Source: JAEUUM01 sp038326165
Lineage (GTDB): Bacteria > Bacteroidota > Bacteroidia > Chitinophagales > Saprospiraceae
Length of the DNA stretch: 64,000 bases
Direction of reading: 5' to 3'
NCBI GenBank assembly: GCA_038326165.1
Contig: JBBQJT010000003.1
Location: 46,190-110,189 of the forward strand
In this document: in pieces, positions 26,554 to 36,144 of the stretch
How the letters are laid out: every line of letters begins with the position of its first letter
Position numbering within the stretch: the stretch's first letter is position 1
Notes under the pieces: model-generated
What the model was told of the DNA's origin: nothing
The model's database searches: none
Seen by the model: only the letters and a program-made list of their open reading frames with translations
Made by a program: the position numbers and the translations under genes

Positions 26554-27471
26554 GACAGCCTGCTTGGTTGTTACCCAATTGCGCCCCTCCTTATAGGCAT
26601 TGATTTTACCTTGCTTGGCCAACAGGCTATCATATTCTTGACTGTAAGGCACTTGAGGATCCTCGACAATACTTGAAATGGATTCAAAATCAGCTTCGTA
26701 CTGCGGAACGGCATTTAAATACAGATTCAGACTGCGTTCAATAGCTTGAATCATCATCAAACAGAGCATAGAGTAATCACCGTTATTGGCAAGTTGTAGG
26801 GCCTGATAATACTTTTTTCTGTCCGTTTTGAGGATAATAGCAGGCGGAAAACCAGCGCGCATTAACAACAAATTCATAATCAAGCGAACAGTTCTTCCGT
26901 TTCCATCAAAAAATGGATGTATCCAAACAAATCGATGGTGAAATACTGTGGTTAAAACAATCAAATCCAAGTTCAATGGATTGTCATTCACAAATTGAAC
27001 CAATTCATCTACAAGCTCATTGACTTTCAAGTGGTTGGGGACATTAAAATTAGCACCTACAATTTGAACTCCTCCAGTTCTATACCTACCAGCTATCTCT
27101 TCCTCAACATTCCGCGATACCAAGCTATGGATGGTTAATATTTCATGAGCAGTCAATTTTAGCTTTTTTCCAACCAATTGATAAAGCAGGTCAATACATT
27201 TTTCATGATTGAAATGCTCGAAATGTTCTCGCAAAGACTTTCCCTTGACGGTCATTCCATCTTGCAAAACAACTTTTGTCTCTACCAAAGTCATCGAATT
27301 TCCTTCAATTCCATTGCTGTTGTAGGTCCATTGAAGGGAAATGTCTTGTCTAATGCGGATTGCACACTTTAGCTCAACGGGCAGATGGCATCAAGCTTTG
27401 ATTTTTTATCATAGAGCCTATAGATAAAGGGCTGTAATTCTTGGGTATTCTTAAGGTCTAAATATTCCATC
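26530..27471 (-). pseudogene. Fic-domain AMP-transferase gene with two compensating frameshifts
   Basis: The core frame (27294-26530, 254 residues) holds the Fic motif HPFFDGNGRTVR, the flap region and a helical C-terminus. The family's N-terminus is upstream but interrupted. From ATG 27471 the same frame reads to about 27380 (MEYLDLKNTQELQPF...) and meets TAA at 27372; from about 27382 to 27301 the family sequence continues in another frame (PVELKCAIRIRQ, then WTYNSNGIEG); after an extra A in the AAAA at 27298-27301 it returns to the core frame (NSMTLVETKVVL). The out-of-frame part contains S-x-x-x-E-G, the Fic inhibitory-helix motif. So either the gene is broken, or expression from ATG 27294 gives a Fic enzyme lacking its inhibitor, or two sequencing errors are present. 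Confidence 0.8.
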
Positions 27472-27534
27472 CCAAAAAGCACTTCTTTTATCGGATGTCT
27501 CTATATTTACTTCTATCCGATTTTTATTTCATCA

Positions 27535-27567
27535 AAAAGAAGGGTCAAAAAATGACCCTTCTTTTTG
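27535..27567 (-). terminator. Intrinsic terminator of TonB receptor gene (symmetrical)
   Basis: AAAAAGAAGGGTCA / TGACCCTTCTTTTT with a 5-nt loop, 12 nt past the stop of the 27580-30354 gene. It has T-runs on both strands and could work in both directions; the gene on the other side, fic, is also on the minus strand, so it separates the two units. Confidence 0.9.
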
Positions 27568-27579
27568 GTTTTTATAATA

Positions 27580-30354
27580 TTAAAATCTACCGCTCAAGCG
27601 CACAAACATACGTGTGCCATTGCCGCCCATTTGAACAGCGTCCCACGGACCACCTGTTTCGTTGTTATAAGCCCAATATTTAGCAGTATTCACTTGGCCC
27701 AAATCAGGATGCACATTGAGTATATTATCTACACCCAATGTGAAGCTGATTGCCTTGGATATTTGGTAGCCCATATATATATCTGTAACCAATTTTGCTC
27801 CATAGGTATATGAATCTGGTACTGTACCATTTCCATCATCTTTAGGAACCATTGGATCTATACCCAAACCATCTTCTCCATATCCCAATAAATTGATTTC
27901 ACCGAAATGTGTTAATCGAGTTCCAATATTGAATTTATTCTTGCGATACTCAATATTCAGGCTTAATTTCATTGGAGGCGCTGAGGCCAGAATAAATTTC
28001 TGTTCTCTGTCACTCAAAAAGGTTTTGCGCAGATCCTCCGTACTGTTCAAGGATGCGGGCACATTAATTTTATCGATGGTCATAGTTTGGAAATTTGCTG
28101 CCAGCAAAAATCGCAAACTTGAGCTTTTCATCCTATGATTATAATCTACTACGATATCCAAACCTTGATTGGTTGTATTAACTGCGTTGGCAAAAAACTG
28201 TGCAAGTCCTACATCCAGTTGCTTCAGCGTATTGGTCAATGAGCTATTCAGTGTAGTATCCTCAGCCGAGAACTGACCTGATAAAACCACTCGGTCTTTG
28301 ATTTGCACTTGATACACATCGGCAGTTATGCTCAGGCTACTAATAGGCTTCCAAGTAAAACCTGCACTTAGATTTACAGACGTTTCTTGTTTTAAGCTTG
28401 CAATTCCTGCAGCTTTTGTGATTGCATTATCATTTGGAGCAATCTTAACTTCTGATATTTCACCACCTTGAACAGTAGTAAAAGTTGAACTAAAATTAAT
28501 TTGCTGCAATGAAGGAGCACGAAATCCTGTACTTGCTGATGCCCTAAAATTAAAATTATCCGTCAATTTATAACGTGTTGCAGCTTTGACATTGGTTGTA
28601 AATCCAAAATCACTGTAATTTTCTCCCCTTACAGCCAATCCTACCAACCATCTTTTTGTCACATCCAATTCACCATCCAGATAAATACCAGTGGCCGATC
28701 GGTTTGCGTTTACTTCATCAGCTGGCTGATAGCCCGGAAATCCCTGTGAACCAGTAGCCTTTACTCCAGAGGTATCATAATTTCTGTACGAAGCCTCTTC
28801 TCCAGCAAATATGGTGTACTGTTCGATTCTATATTCAGCACCTGCTCCAAGTGAAAAACCTTCCATCCAATCATACACTTTATTAAAATTCAAATTGACT
28901 GTATTCTGTAAAAAAGTAAATCCACCATCGTCAAAGCTATTCTTCGTAACATCACCCAAAGAAGCATTGAATGTCTTTTCACCGAAGAAATGAAAACTAT
29001 TTCTGCCGATCGTATTGCTTAAATCCCAATTCCAATCATTGGCAAGAATTCCTTTTATGCCTATTGAGGCGCTGGCATCGCGTATTTCTGTTGCGATTTT
29101 GGGATTATAGAAGTACTCGCCAGCAGGATCTTGTGCAATAATGTCTGGAACTTGAATCAAATTACCACCTGCATCTGTTGGAAATCTACCTGGTTTTGAA
29201 GAAAAATTGCGACTGAATGCATACGCGTCAGAGTTCTTAGCGTTGTAACCACCAAAACCGTAAAGGGTCAATCCGTTATCATTCAAAGGAAGTTCAGCAT
29301 TGACAAATCCTCCAAAGATATCCACTGAGGCATCTCCATGGGCGCGCCTGACATTATTTATGTACATCGCATCAGGGTTGGTCAAAAGCTCGGAAGTATC
29401 CAAACTCTGTCTGAATGTTTTACCCACTTTTTGATAGTTTAAAGTTAAGTTGACAAATCCACCACGTTTGCCCAAACCTATCCCGTAATTCATATCTGCA
29501 TTAAAAATCTGTCCATCCAATTTATTCTCAGAAACAAAATAATTTTTGAGTTCATTGCTAAAAGCTGGATTGAATTTTTGATCATAATAAGCGCTATACC
29601 CTGCATTGACAGAAAGCTCACCTGTATTCTTTTTCAAAATAAGGTTTATTACTCCAGCAATAGCATCTGAACCATACTGCGCGGCTGCACCATCTCGCAG
29701 TATCTCTACACGGTCAATTGCTGCTACCGGTAAAGCATTCATATCAGTACCAGAATTTCCCCGGCCTCTTGTTCCAAAAACCGATACAAAAGCAGTTTGA
29801 TGCCTACGTTTTCCGTTGATCAATACTAAAGATTGGTCAGGTCCTAAGCCTCGCAAAGTGGCCAAATCCACGTGATCTGCGCCATCGGAGCCACTTTGTC
29901 TATTATAGTTGAATGAAGGAGCAGCATAATTGAGCATCGAAGTCAAATCAGCTCTACCCGTATTAGAGGCAATTTGTTGTAAATTAATCACATCAACTGG
30001 CACCGGAGTTTCAATTGCTACTCGTCCACGACCTCTACTTCCCACCACTACCACTTGATCCAAATTAGTTGCTACTTGGGTTAAAGTGATCTGGAAATTC
30101 TGAGCAGCGGCAACAATTTGGGTTGTATAACCCACATAACTAACTTCAAGTTGATTGCCATCTTTTCCGGTTAACGAAAAGTTTCCTTCATCATCAGATA
30201 AGGTTCCATTATTGTTGGATAAGTTCTTGACGGTGACACCTATTAAGGGGCCTCCGCCATCAGCATCTATAACTTTGCCGGTAATATTCTGAGCACTAAT
30301 GGGCATTCCAAAAGCTGCGAGCAATAAAAATAAAATAAATTGGTGCTTTTTCAT
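27580..30354 (-). CDS. TonB-dependent outer-membrane receptor
   Basis: 924 residues from ATG 30354 (MKKHQFILF...), where a standard signal peptide ends at PISAQ; an in-frame start at 30447 would overlap the divergent gene and place 31 residues before the signal. Residues ~22-105 form a carboxypeptidase-regulatory-like domain (NITGKVIDADGGGPLIGVTV). The plug follows (RDGAAAQYGSDAIAGVINL is the conserved plug end), then a ~650-residue 22-strand barrel ending in aromatic MFVRLSGRF. It imports a ligand using TonB energy; the substrate cannot be told. The motif LRGLGPDQSLVLINGKRRH is usual in siderophore or nutrient receptors of this class. No SusD partner is adjacent. A terminator follows at once; a divergent small secreted protein shares its promoter region. 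Confidence 0.93.
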   Translation of the reverse strand: MKKHQFILFLLLAAFGMPISAQNITGKVIDADGGGPLIGVTVKNLSNNNGTLSDDEGNFSLTGKDGNQLEVSYVGYTTQIVAAAQNFQITLTQVATNLDQVVVVGSRGRGRVAIETPVPVDVINLQQIASNTGRADLTSMLNYAAPSFNYNRQSGSDGADHVDLATLRGLGPDQSLVLINGKRRHQTAFVSVFGTRGRGNSGTDMNALPVAAIDRVEILRDGAAAQYGSDAIAGVINLILKKNTGELSVNAGYSAYYDQKFNPAFSNELKNYFVSENKLDGQIFNADMNYGIGLGKRGGFVNLTLNYQKVGKTFRQSLDTSELLTNPDAMYINNVRRAHGDASVDIFGGFVNAELPLNDNGLTLYGFGGYNAKNSDAYAFSRNFSSKPGRFPTDAGGNLIQVPDIIAQDPAGEYFYNPKIATEIRDASASIGIKGILANDWNWDLSNTIGRNSFHFFGEKTFNASLGDVTKNSFDDGGFTFLQNTVNLNFNKVYDWMEGFSLGAGAEYRIEQYTIFAGEEASYRNYDTSGVKATGSQGFPGYQPADEVNANRSATGIYLDGELDVTKRWLVGLAVRGENYSDFGFTTNVKAATRYKLTDNFNFRASASTGFRAPSLQQINFSSTFTTVQGGEISEVKIAPNDNAITKAAGIASLKQETSVNLSAGFTWKPISSLSITADVYQVQIKDRVVLSGQFSAEDTTLNSSLTNTLKQLDVGLAQFFANAVNTTNQGLDIVVDYNHRMKSSSLRFLLAANFQTMTIDKINVPASLNSTEDLRKTFLSDREQKFILASAPPMKLSLNIEYRKNKFNIGTRLTHFGEINLLGYGEDGLGIDPMVPKDDGNGTVPDSYTYGAKLVTDIYMGYQISKAISFTLGVDNILNVHPDLGQVNTAKYWAYNNETGGPWDAVQMGGNGTRMFVRLSGRF

Positions 30355-30433
30355 ACTGTTTTGGTTGTTTAGTAAGGTGAAACTAAGAAAAATACTTGAT
30401 CCGTGAAAAAAATTGGCATAAAATAATTTTAAG

Positions 30434-30441
30434 TACTTTTG
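30434..30441 (+). promoter_or_regulatory. -7 box 4 nt before the start codon
   Basis: TACTTTTG matches TAnnTTTG and ends only 4 nt before ATG 30446. If used, transcription would start at about the first base of the start codon and give a leaderless mRNA. Confidence 0.35.
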
Positions 30442-30445
30442 CTGC

Positions 30446-30943
30446 ATGAAATGGATTTCACTACTCAGGATTCTAATTTTTACTTATACGTGCTCGTCAG
30501 GTATAAGCTTTGCACAATCTGATTTATCAACACACTTCAATCCTGTGTATTGGCAAGAACAAAAGTTGGTTATTGACCTGCCAATTGATGCCATTATCGA
30601 AAAAAGCACAACAAATAACATTCAAATCAAAGGAGAAGGATGGTTGTGCAGCTTTGCAGCAGCAATAGAAACAGTTGAAGATAGTCTTTTAACTAAAGAT
30701 CAATTATTTGAAGGGGCAATCATTTATTTTACTGGGTTAGGTATTGGGGATACTGAAAATATAGAATCAATCAATTTTACAGATGGACAAGGATTTGAGA
30801 TTGCCGCACCAAATTCAAACCTTAAGAAGTTCTACTACTATATCCATACAAGTAATAATATCAAGCTTTTTGGCAGCTGTTCAAGTGTAAAAAACAAGGA
30901 TATTTCAACAGAAGGTGTCAGTTTCGACATCTATCACTATTAA
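30446..30943 (+). CDS. Secreted protein of unknown function
   Basis: 165 residues. A hydrophobic signal peptide ends near SGISFAQ. The mature part is mixed beta (WQEQKLVIDLPIDAII, then WLCSFAAAIETVEDS) with two Cys (in WLCSF and FGSCSS) that could form a disulfide. I do not recognise the family. It diverges from the TonB receptor and sits about 100 nt before rpsO, which has its own promoter. No RBS is obvious and a promoter-like -7 box almost touches its start. Confidence 0.65.
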   Translation: MKWISLLRILIFTYTCSSGISFAQSDLSTHFNPVYWQEQKLVIDLPIDAIIEKSTTNNIQIKGEGWLCSFAAAIETVEDSLLTKDQLFEGAIIYFTGLGIGDTENIESINFTDGQGFEIAAPNSNLKKFYYYIHTSNNIKLFGSCSSVKNKDISTEGVSFDIYHY

Positions 30944-30969
30944 AATTAATAAAATAGATTACAATCTTA

Positions 30970-31001
30970 TTTGATTATATGCAGGAAAATCCATAATTTT
31001 G
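30970..31001 (+). promoter_or_regulatory. Promoter of rpsO
   Basis: TTTG at 30970-30973 and TAATTTTG at 30994-31001 (20-nt spacer) match the Bacteroidota -33 and -7 elements (TTTG and TAnnTTTG). It lies about 40 nt before the rpsO start, giving a short leader. Confidence 0.7.
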
Positions 31002-31041
31002 CGGCCGAATAAGAATTAATAGAAAAAAGCTATCACAACCA

Positions 31042-31317
31042 ATGCCAGTTTATTTAACTAACGAAAAGCAACAAGAGATCTTTACAACTTATGGTGGTTC
31101 TGCTACCAACAGTGGATCTACAGAATCTCAAATTGCTCTTTTCACTTATCGTATTCAGAGTCTATCAGACCACTTGAAACTTCATGCAAAAGACCACAGC
31201 TGTCGTCGCACTTTGCTTACATTAGTAGGTAAAAGAAAGCGTATGTTGATGTATTTGCAATCAAAAGATCTTGCTGGTTACCGTTCCCTTATCGAAAGAT
31301 TGGGTCTACGTAAGTAA
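31042..31317 (+). CDS. rpsO: 30S ribosomal protein S15
   Basis: 91 residues. Binds the central domain of 16S rRNA early in assembly of the small subunit. Recognised from the S15 signature: GSTESQIALFTYRIQSLSDHLKLHAKDHSCRRTL contains the family's GSxExQ, the LTxHLK-like turn and the DHxxRR loop (quoted here in part), followed by LVGKRKRMLMYL and YRSLIERLGLRK. Full-length. Followed 150 nt later by pnp, the classical rpsO-pnp order. Confidence 0.98.
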   Translation: MPVYLTNEKQQEIFTTYGGSATNSGSTESQIALFTYRIQSLSDHLKLHAKDHSCRRTLLTLVGKRKRMLMYLQSKDLAGYRSLIERLGLRK

Positions 31318-31467
31318 TTTGGACTCTTCGATATTTAGGAATCAAAATTATAGTGTTTTACAGTTCTGTAGGTTTAATATTTTAGGCCAAAGGTTTGTTT
31401 TGCCTTTAATTTAGCTTCACTGATTGTGTATTAGCCATTGCGAACCTTTATAACACATTAACAAAAA

Positions 31468-33603
31468 ATGGGACATCAGATTCCTACTACGCACTCTTTC
31501 CAGCTACCCAATGGTCAGAATGTAACCCTAGAAACGGGAAAATTAGCAACTCAGGCACATGGATCAGTTTTAGTACGCATTGGCGATACTATGATGTTAG
31601 CTACCGCGGTTTCTAATAAAGAGATGAAGCCAGATCTTGACTTCTTTCCCCTTTCAGTTGACTATCAAGAAAAATTTGCTTCGGCTGGAAGAATTCCAGG
31701 CAACTTTTTCAGGCGTGAGTCAAGACTGAATGACTACGAAATACTTATTTGCCGTCTAGTTGATAGAGCCATCAGGCCTTTGTTTGCAAAAACATACAAG
31801 AGCGAAACTCAAATAATCATCACCTTGCTTTCTTCTGACAAAGAAACTCTTCCTGATGCTTACGCTGCATTGGCTGCCTCAGCTGCGTTGACTGTTTCAA
31901 ACATTCCTTTCCAAGGACCTATTTCAGAAGTAAGAGTTGCAAGGATCGATGGAGTATTTCATGTCAACCCTATTCGAACAGAACTAGCAAAAGCTGATCT
32001 ACAAATTATTGTAGCCGCATCTCTTGATAATATCATGATGGTTGAAGGTGAAGCGAATGAATGTAGTGAAGCTGATTTGGTAGATGCTATCAAATTTGGA
32101 CACGAGGCCATCAAAACACAATGCCACGCTCAATTAGAACTTGCCAAGAAATTTCATGGCGGCGAACACGCCAAGCGTGAAGTTCCTGAAGCTCCAGCTG
32201 ATGAAGAAATAGCTGCGAAGGTTAGAGAACTCGCCGAATCTAAAATTCTAGAAATTGCGAGCGCAGGCCTAAACAAGGATACACGCAAAGCAGGATTTGA
32301 TGCAATCAAAGTAAGCCTTAAAGAGACATTCTTAGAAGAAAAGGGAGTAGAATATCTCGCTGCAAACACTGGACTTATATTATCTTATTTCGACAAACTC
32401 AAGAAAGAAACCATTCGTAAAATGGTGCTCGACACTTCGATCCGCTTGGATGGAAGAAAACTTGATGAAGTTCGTCCAATTTGGTCTGAAGTGAATTATT
32501 TACCAGCCACACACGGTTCAGCTTTGTTCAACCGCGGCGAAACTCAAGCACTTGCTTCAGTAACTTTAGGTGGCAAATTGGATGAGTTGATGTTAGACAC
32601 TGCTATCCAAACTACAATGGAACGCTTTATTTTACATTACAACTTTCCAGCTTACTCTACAGGTGAAGTAAAGCCGAATAGAGGTCCTGGACGTCGTGAA
32701 ATCGGTCACGCTAACCTAGCGGCTCGTTCGTTGCGCCGAATGTTCCCAGATGATTTAGCATACACAATCCGAATAATATCTGACATTCTTGAATCCAATG
32801 GTTCTTCTTCCATGGCTACTGTGTGTGCTGGAAGTATGGCACTGATGGATGCAGGAGTTCAATTGAAAGCGCCAGTAGCAGGTATCGCAATGGGAATGAT
32901 TGCTGCTGATGGAAAACACGCAATATTGAGCGATATTCTTGGTGATGAAGATGCATTAGGAGATATGGATTTCAAGCTAACAGGTACCGAAAAAGGAATC
33001 TGTGGCTGTCAAATGGACATCAAAATTGACGGACTTCCATACGAACAACTTCAAAAAGCATTGGAACAAGCCAAAGCTGGCAGAATTCACATCTTAAGCA
33101 AAATGGCTGAATCAATTGCCAAGCCTGCTGATGATTTGAAGCCTCATGCTCCTCGTATCATTGAGGTGGTAATTGAGAAAAGCTTCATAGGAGCTGTTAT
33201 CGGCCCTGGAGGAAAAATCATTCAAGATATCCAAAAAGAATCTGGAGCAGTTATTACCATCGAAGAAAGAGATGAAAAAGGATACATTCAGATTGTGAGT
33301 AACAATCAGGAAGGAATCAAAAAAGCTCTTGCTCGTATTGATAAAATCACTTTCGTTCCTAAAGTTGGAGAAGATTATGATGCAGTAGTTGCAACAGTTA
33401 TGCCTTATGGCGTATTTGTTGACTTCAATGGATCAAGTGGCTTGCTTCACGTTTCAGAAATGTCTTACAACAGAATTGACAATGTTGAGGATGTGTATAA
33501 AGAAGGTGATAAAGTAAGAATTCGCGTTATCGAACAAGATAAGAAAACTGGAAAATTCCGTCTTTCAAGCAAAGTATTGCTGCCAAAGCCAGAAAAGAAC
33601 TAA
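31468..33603 (+). CDS. pnp: Polyribonucleotide nucleotidyltransferase (PNPase)
   Basis: 711 residues. Phosphorolytic 3'-5' exoribonuclease of the RNA decay machinery. Two RNase PH-like domains (~10-215 and ~310-530, e.g. AGRIPGNFFRRE and KPNRGPGRREIGHANLA), an all-helical linker between them, a KH domain (IGAVIGPGGKIIQDI, ~565) and an S1 domain (~630-705, VMPYGVFVDFNGSSGLLHVSE). Length is normal. It follows rpsO and ends in a strong terminator. In Bacteroidota it presumably works with RNase Y, whose gene lies at 60655-62307. Confidence 0.98.
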   Translation: MGHQIPTTHSFQLPNGQNVTLETGKLATQAHGSVLVRIGDTMMLATAVSNKEMKPDLDFFPLSVDYQEKFASAGRIPGNFFRRESRLNDYEILICRLVDRAIRPLFAKTYKSETQIIITLLSSDKETLPDAYAALAASAALTVSNIPFQGPISEVRVARIDGVFHVNPIRTELAKADLQIIVAASLDNIMMVEGEANECSEADLVDAIKFGHEAIKTQCHAQLELAKKFHGGEHAKREVPEAPADEEIAAKVRELAESKILEIASAGLNKDTRKAGFDAIKVSLKETFLEEKGVEYLAANTGLILSYFDKLKKETIRKMVLDTSIRLDGRKLDEVRPIWSEVNYLPATHGSALFNRGETQALASVTLGGKLDELMLDTAIQTTMERFILHYNFPAYSTGEVKPNRGPGRREIGHANLAARSLRRMFPDDLAYTIRIISDILESNGSSSMATVCAGSMALMDAGVQLKAPVAGIAMGMIAADGKHAILSDILGDEDALGDMDFKLTGTEKGICGCQMDIKIDGLPYEQLQKALEQAKAGRIHILSKMAESIAKPADDLKPHAPRIIEVVIEKSFIGAVIGPGGKIIQDIQKESGAVITIEERDEKGYIQIVSNNQEGIKKALARIDKITFVPKVGEDYDAVVATVMPYGVFVDFNGSSGLLHVSEMSYNRIDNVEDVYKEGDKVRIRVIEQDKKTGKFRLSSKVLLPKPEKN

Positions 33604-33974
33604 TTTTTTCTTTGTAAGCATAAATAAAAGCCTGATCCGATCATTCGTTTCAGGCTTTTTTTATGACTGAAATAATTTCTTCCTAATATCTGTTTAGCAA
33701 AAGTATAATTGTCCACAAATAACGTTTCTATGGCGTAAAATCTAAGACTCGGACATGCTGCCATAAAATAATTGTATAAAAAATTTACACATTTACAATT
33801 AGTCAAACCTCTGGCGCAATTAAAAATCACCACTGACACTTGATCCAATCCCTTGATTTTAGTCAATGCCTTCATTCAAGTTATTTTAAAAACCTTAACT
33901 CATAATCCGCTTACAATTCTCTCCGCATTTATTTTCTTGACTATGCCTTAGCTTTTACTGTCCCTTGGTTTAAC
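33604..33974. other. Intergenic region after pnp
   Basis: Holds the pnp terminator at 33627-33662. In the remainder I see no recognisable element; a minus frame at 33600-33875 overlaps the terminator and has no family resemblance. Confidence 0.6.
33627..33662 (+). terminator. Intrinsic terminator of pnp
   Basis: AAAGCCTGA and TCAGGCTTT pair around a 14-nt loop and are followed by a T-run, 24 nt past the pnp stop. Confidence 0.88.
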
Positions 33975-35864
33975 TTGGAAGTCAAAAATGTTGTATATTA
34001 CATTGCTTTCAAACCAGTTTTACACACTATTTTGCGTTATTGGTTCTGCTTTTTATTTCTTTTATCCAACTGTCATTTTGTGACTGCTCAAAAAGTAATG
34101 CCTACAAAATCGGATACAGTTTACCAAAAAATTGATGATTTTTCAAAACACAAAAAGTTTTACAAATTCTTTTATAATGTCTTGTTCAAGGATGTTGAAG
34201 TGGCAGTAGTTAAAAAGAAGAAGAAGAAGCTTGGTAAAACCGCTATTCAAAAATCATTTGATTTATTCCAAAATAGAATAATCAGAAATATCAATATTGA
34301 GACCTTAGACCCTTTTGGTTATTCTACTATTAATAGTGAAGATCAACCTAAACATAAAATTGAACGATTTGGGAATTCTACACACATAAAGACGAGCCAT
34401 TGGGCAATAAGGAATTTGCTTCTGTTTAAAAGAAATGAGAAGTTAGATTCTCTGGTAGTCGCAGAATCTGAACGTTTGATCAGACGTCAAACTTATATTA
34501 GCAGTGTTATTATCCAACCAATCTCAATAAAGGGAACGAAAGATTCCATTGATATCTATATAAGGGTATTGGATTCTTGGAGCATAATACCAACCGGTGC
34601 TATTTCCAATTCGAAAGCCAATCTTGAGCTTATTGATCAAAATATTCTTGGAAGTGGACACCAATTCGAATTGGATTATGCTAAAAGTTTCACAAATAAC
34701 TCCTTCGGCTATGGTGTTATTTATAATGTCCCCAATTTTAAAAATACCTATATTTCGTCATCGGTTTTTACCAAGACCGACCTTAACAATAATACCAACA
34801 GAGGGTTAAAAATTGATCGTTCATTTTATTCCACATTTACTCGTTGGGCTGGTGGCATTTACTATGATTACAAATCCTACTCAGAGCGTTTAGATCAATC
34901 AGATCCTATGGCACCAATTCAAAATTTTAAAATAAAGGATTATAGCTTGTGGGCTGGGCATTCTGTTAAAATATTCCCTGGAGAATCAATATTTGCCAAA
35001 ACCACGAATCTAATAATGACTCTAGGAGTTACGAATAAGACCTATTTAGAAAGGCCTAATTTAATTATTGATCCGATCCAATACTTCAGCTCATCGAATT
35101 TGGTATTGGGAACAATTGGTATTTCAAGTCAAAGATTTTACAAAGACACATACCTCTTTCGGTTTGGAATTGAAGAAGACATACCTTACGGAAAGGTATT
35201 CTCAATTTCTGGCGGAACAGAGAATAGAAATAACTCCAACAGAGCTTATCTTGGTACCCACTCTTCTTATGGTGCATATCTGAATTTTGGCTACTTATCT
35301 GGTACTATTGATTTTGGAACTTTCTTTAATAATGGCAATACCGAACAAACAACTATCAAATTCTCAGCAACTTATTTTACTGATTTAATAACTATTCATA
35401 AATGGAAATTTCGGCAATTCATCAAACCAGTTTTGGTAATAGGTAACAATAGATTTGACAATCCAAAGGACCGTTTGACTCTAACCGACTTCAACGGAAT
35501 CCCTGGGTTTATAAATTCCCAGGTTTCTGGAACCAGAAAATTTGTCACGTCATTTCAAACGCAATCCTATAATCCAAAGAGTTTTTACGGATTCTCTTTT
35601 AGCCCGTATATAAATTTTACAGCAGGGTTTCTAGGTGATGAGATTTATAGAATATTTGATGGAAAAATGTATTCTCAAATTGGTATTGGAGTTCTCGTCT
35701 ACAATAAATATTTGGTTTTCAATACCTTTCAATTTTCCTTGTCTTATTACCCATCGCTTCCCGTAGTTGGCAGCAATATTTTAAAAACCAATACATTTCA
35801 AAATTATGATATCTTATTCAATGATTTTTTAATTGGGCAGCCCGGTATAATTCCGTTTCAATAA
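33975..35864 (+). CDS. BamA/TamA-like outer-membrane beta-barrel protein
   Basis: 629 residues from a TTG at 33975, the only start giving an N-terminal signal (hydrophobic WFCFLFLLSNCHFVTAQ); the next Met (residue 42) lies after the signal, so the start is somewhat uncertain. Residues ~105-195 form a POTRA-like domain (IIRNINIETLDPFGYS ... RLIRRQTYISSVIIQP ... DSIDIYIRVLDSWSI). The remaining ~430 residues are amphipathic strands of an Omp85/TamA-type barrel. Such single-POTRA barrels are frequent in Bacteroidota and may insert or export outer-membrane or surface proteins; the exact role is unknown. A run of lysines (KKKKKKLGK, ~80) precedes the POTRA. Monocistronic. Confidence 0.75.
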   Translation: MEVKNVVYYIAFKPVLHTILRYWFCFLFLLSNCHFVTAQKVMPTKSDTVYQKIDDFSKHKKFYKFFYNVLFKDVEVAVVKKKKKKLGKTAIQKSFDLFQNRIIRNINIETLDPFGYSTINSEDQPKHKIERFGNSTHIKTSHWAIRNLLLFKRNEKLDSLVVAESERLIRRQTYISSVIIQPISIKGTKDSIDIYIRVLDSWSIIPTGAISNSKANLELIDQNILGSGHQFELDYAKSFTNNSFGYGVIYNVPNFKNTYISSSVFTKTDLNNNTNRGLKIDRSFYSTFTRWAGGIYYDYKSYSERLDQSDPMAPIQNFKIKDYSLWAGHSVKIFPGESIFAKTTNLIMTLGVTNKTYLERPNLIIDPIQYFSSSNLVLGTIGISSQRFYKDTYLFRFGIEEDIPYGKVFSISGGTENRNNSNRAYLGTHSSYGAYLNFGYLSGTIDFGTFFNNGNTEQTTIKFSATYFTDLITIHKWKFRQFIKPVLVIGNNRFDNPKDRLTLTDFNGIPGFINSQVSGTRKFVTSFQTQSYNPKSFYGFSFSPYINFTAGFLGDEIYRIFDGKMYSQIGIGVLVYNKYLVFNTFQFSLSYYPSLPVVGSNILKTNTFQNYDILFNDFLIGQPGIIPFQ

Positions 35865-36144
35865 TCAGTGTTGAATCCTTGAATCCCAGATCCTATTACA
35901 GGCTATCTTTGAAGAATACACAAAATATTCTCATATTGTATTTCATAAAAAATCAAAATTATAATATATTTTTTTGGTTCAACTTTTCTAGTACAAACTT
36001 TGGAAGTGAAAAACATTAATTGAACAGTGTCAATTGGAATTCCCTCACTTTACAAACCAAAATGCCTTTTTATCAGGATTCGGTTTACTTGAAATTGGTA
36101 CAAACCTACTTTATGAGTTCTTCAAAGTCGAACTCATCTAGCCG

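Noticed and set aside
27349..27362. Shared 13-mer TCTAATGCGGATT with the dispersed repeat at 52281-52293
   Set aside because: Lies inside the fic coding region where the translation fits the Fic family, so it is probably chance similarity.
33600..33875. 91-residue minus-strand frame after pnp
   Set aside because: Overlaps the pnp terminator and has no recognisable domain, signal peptide or RBS.
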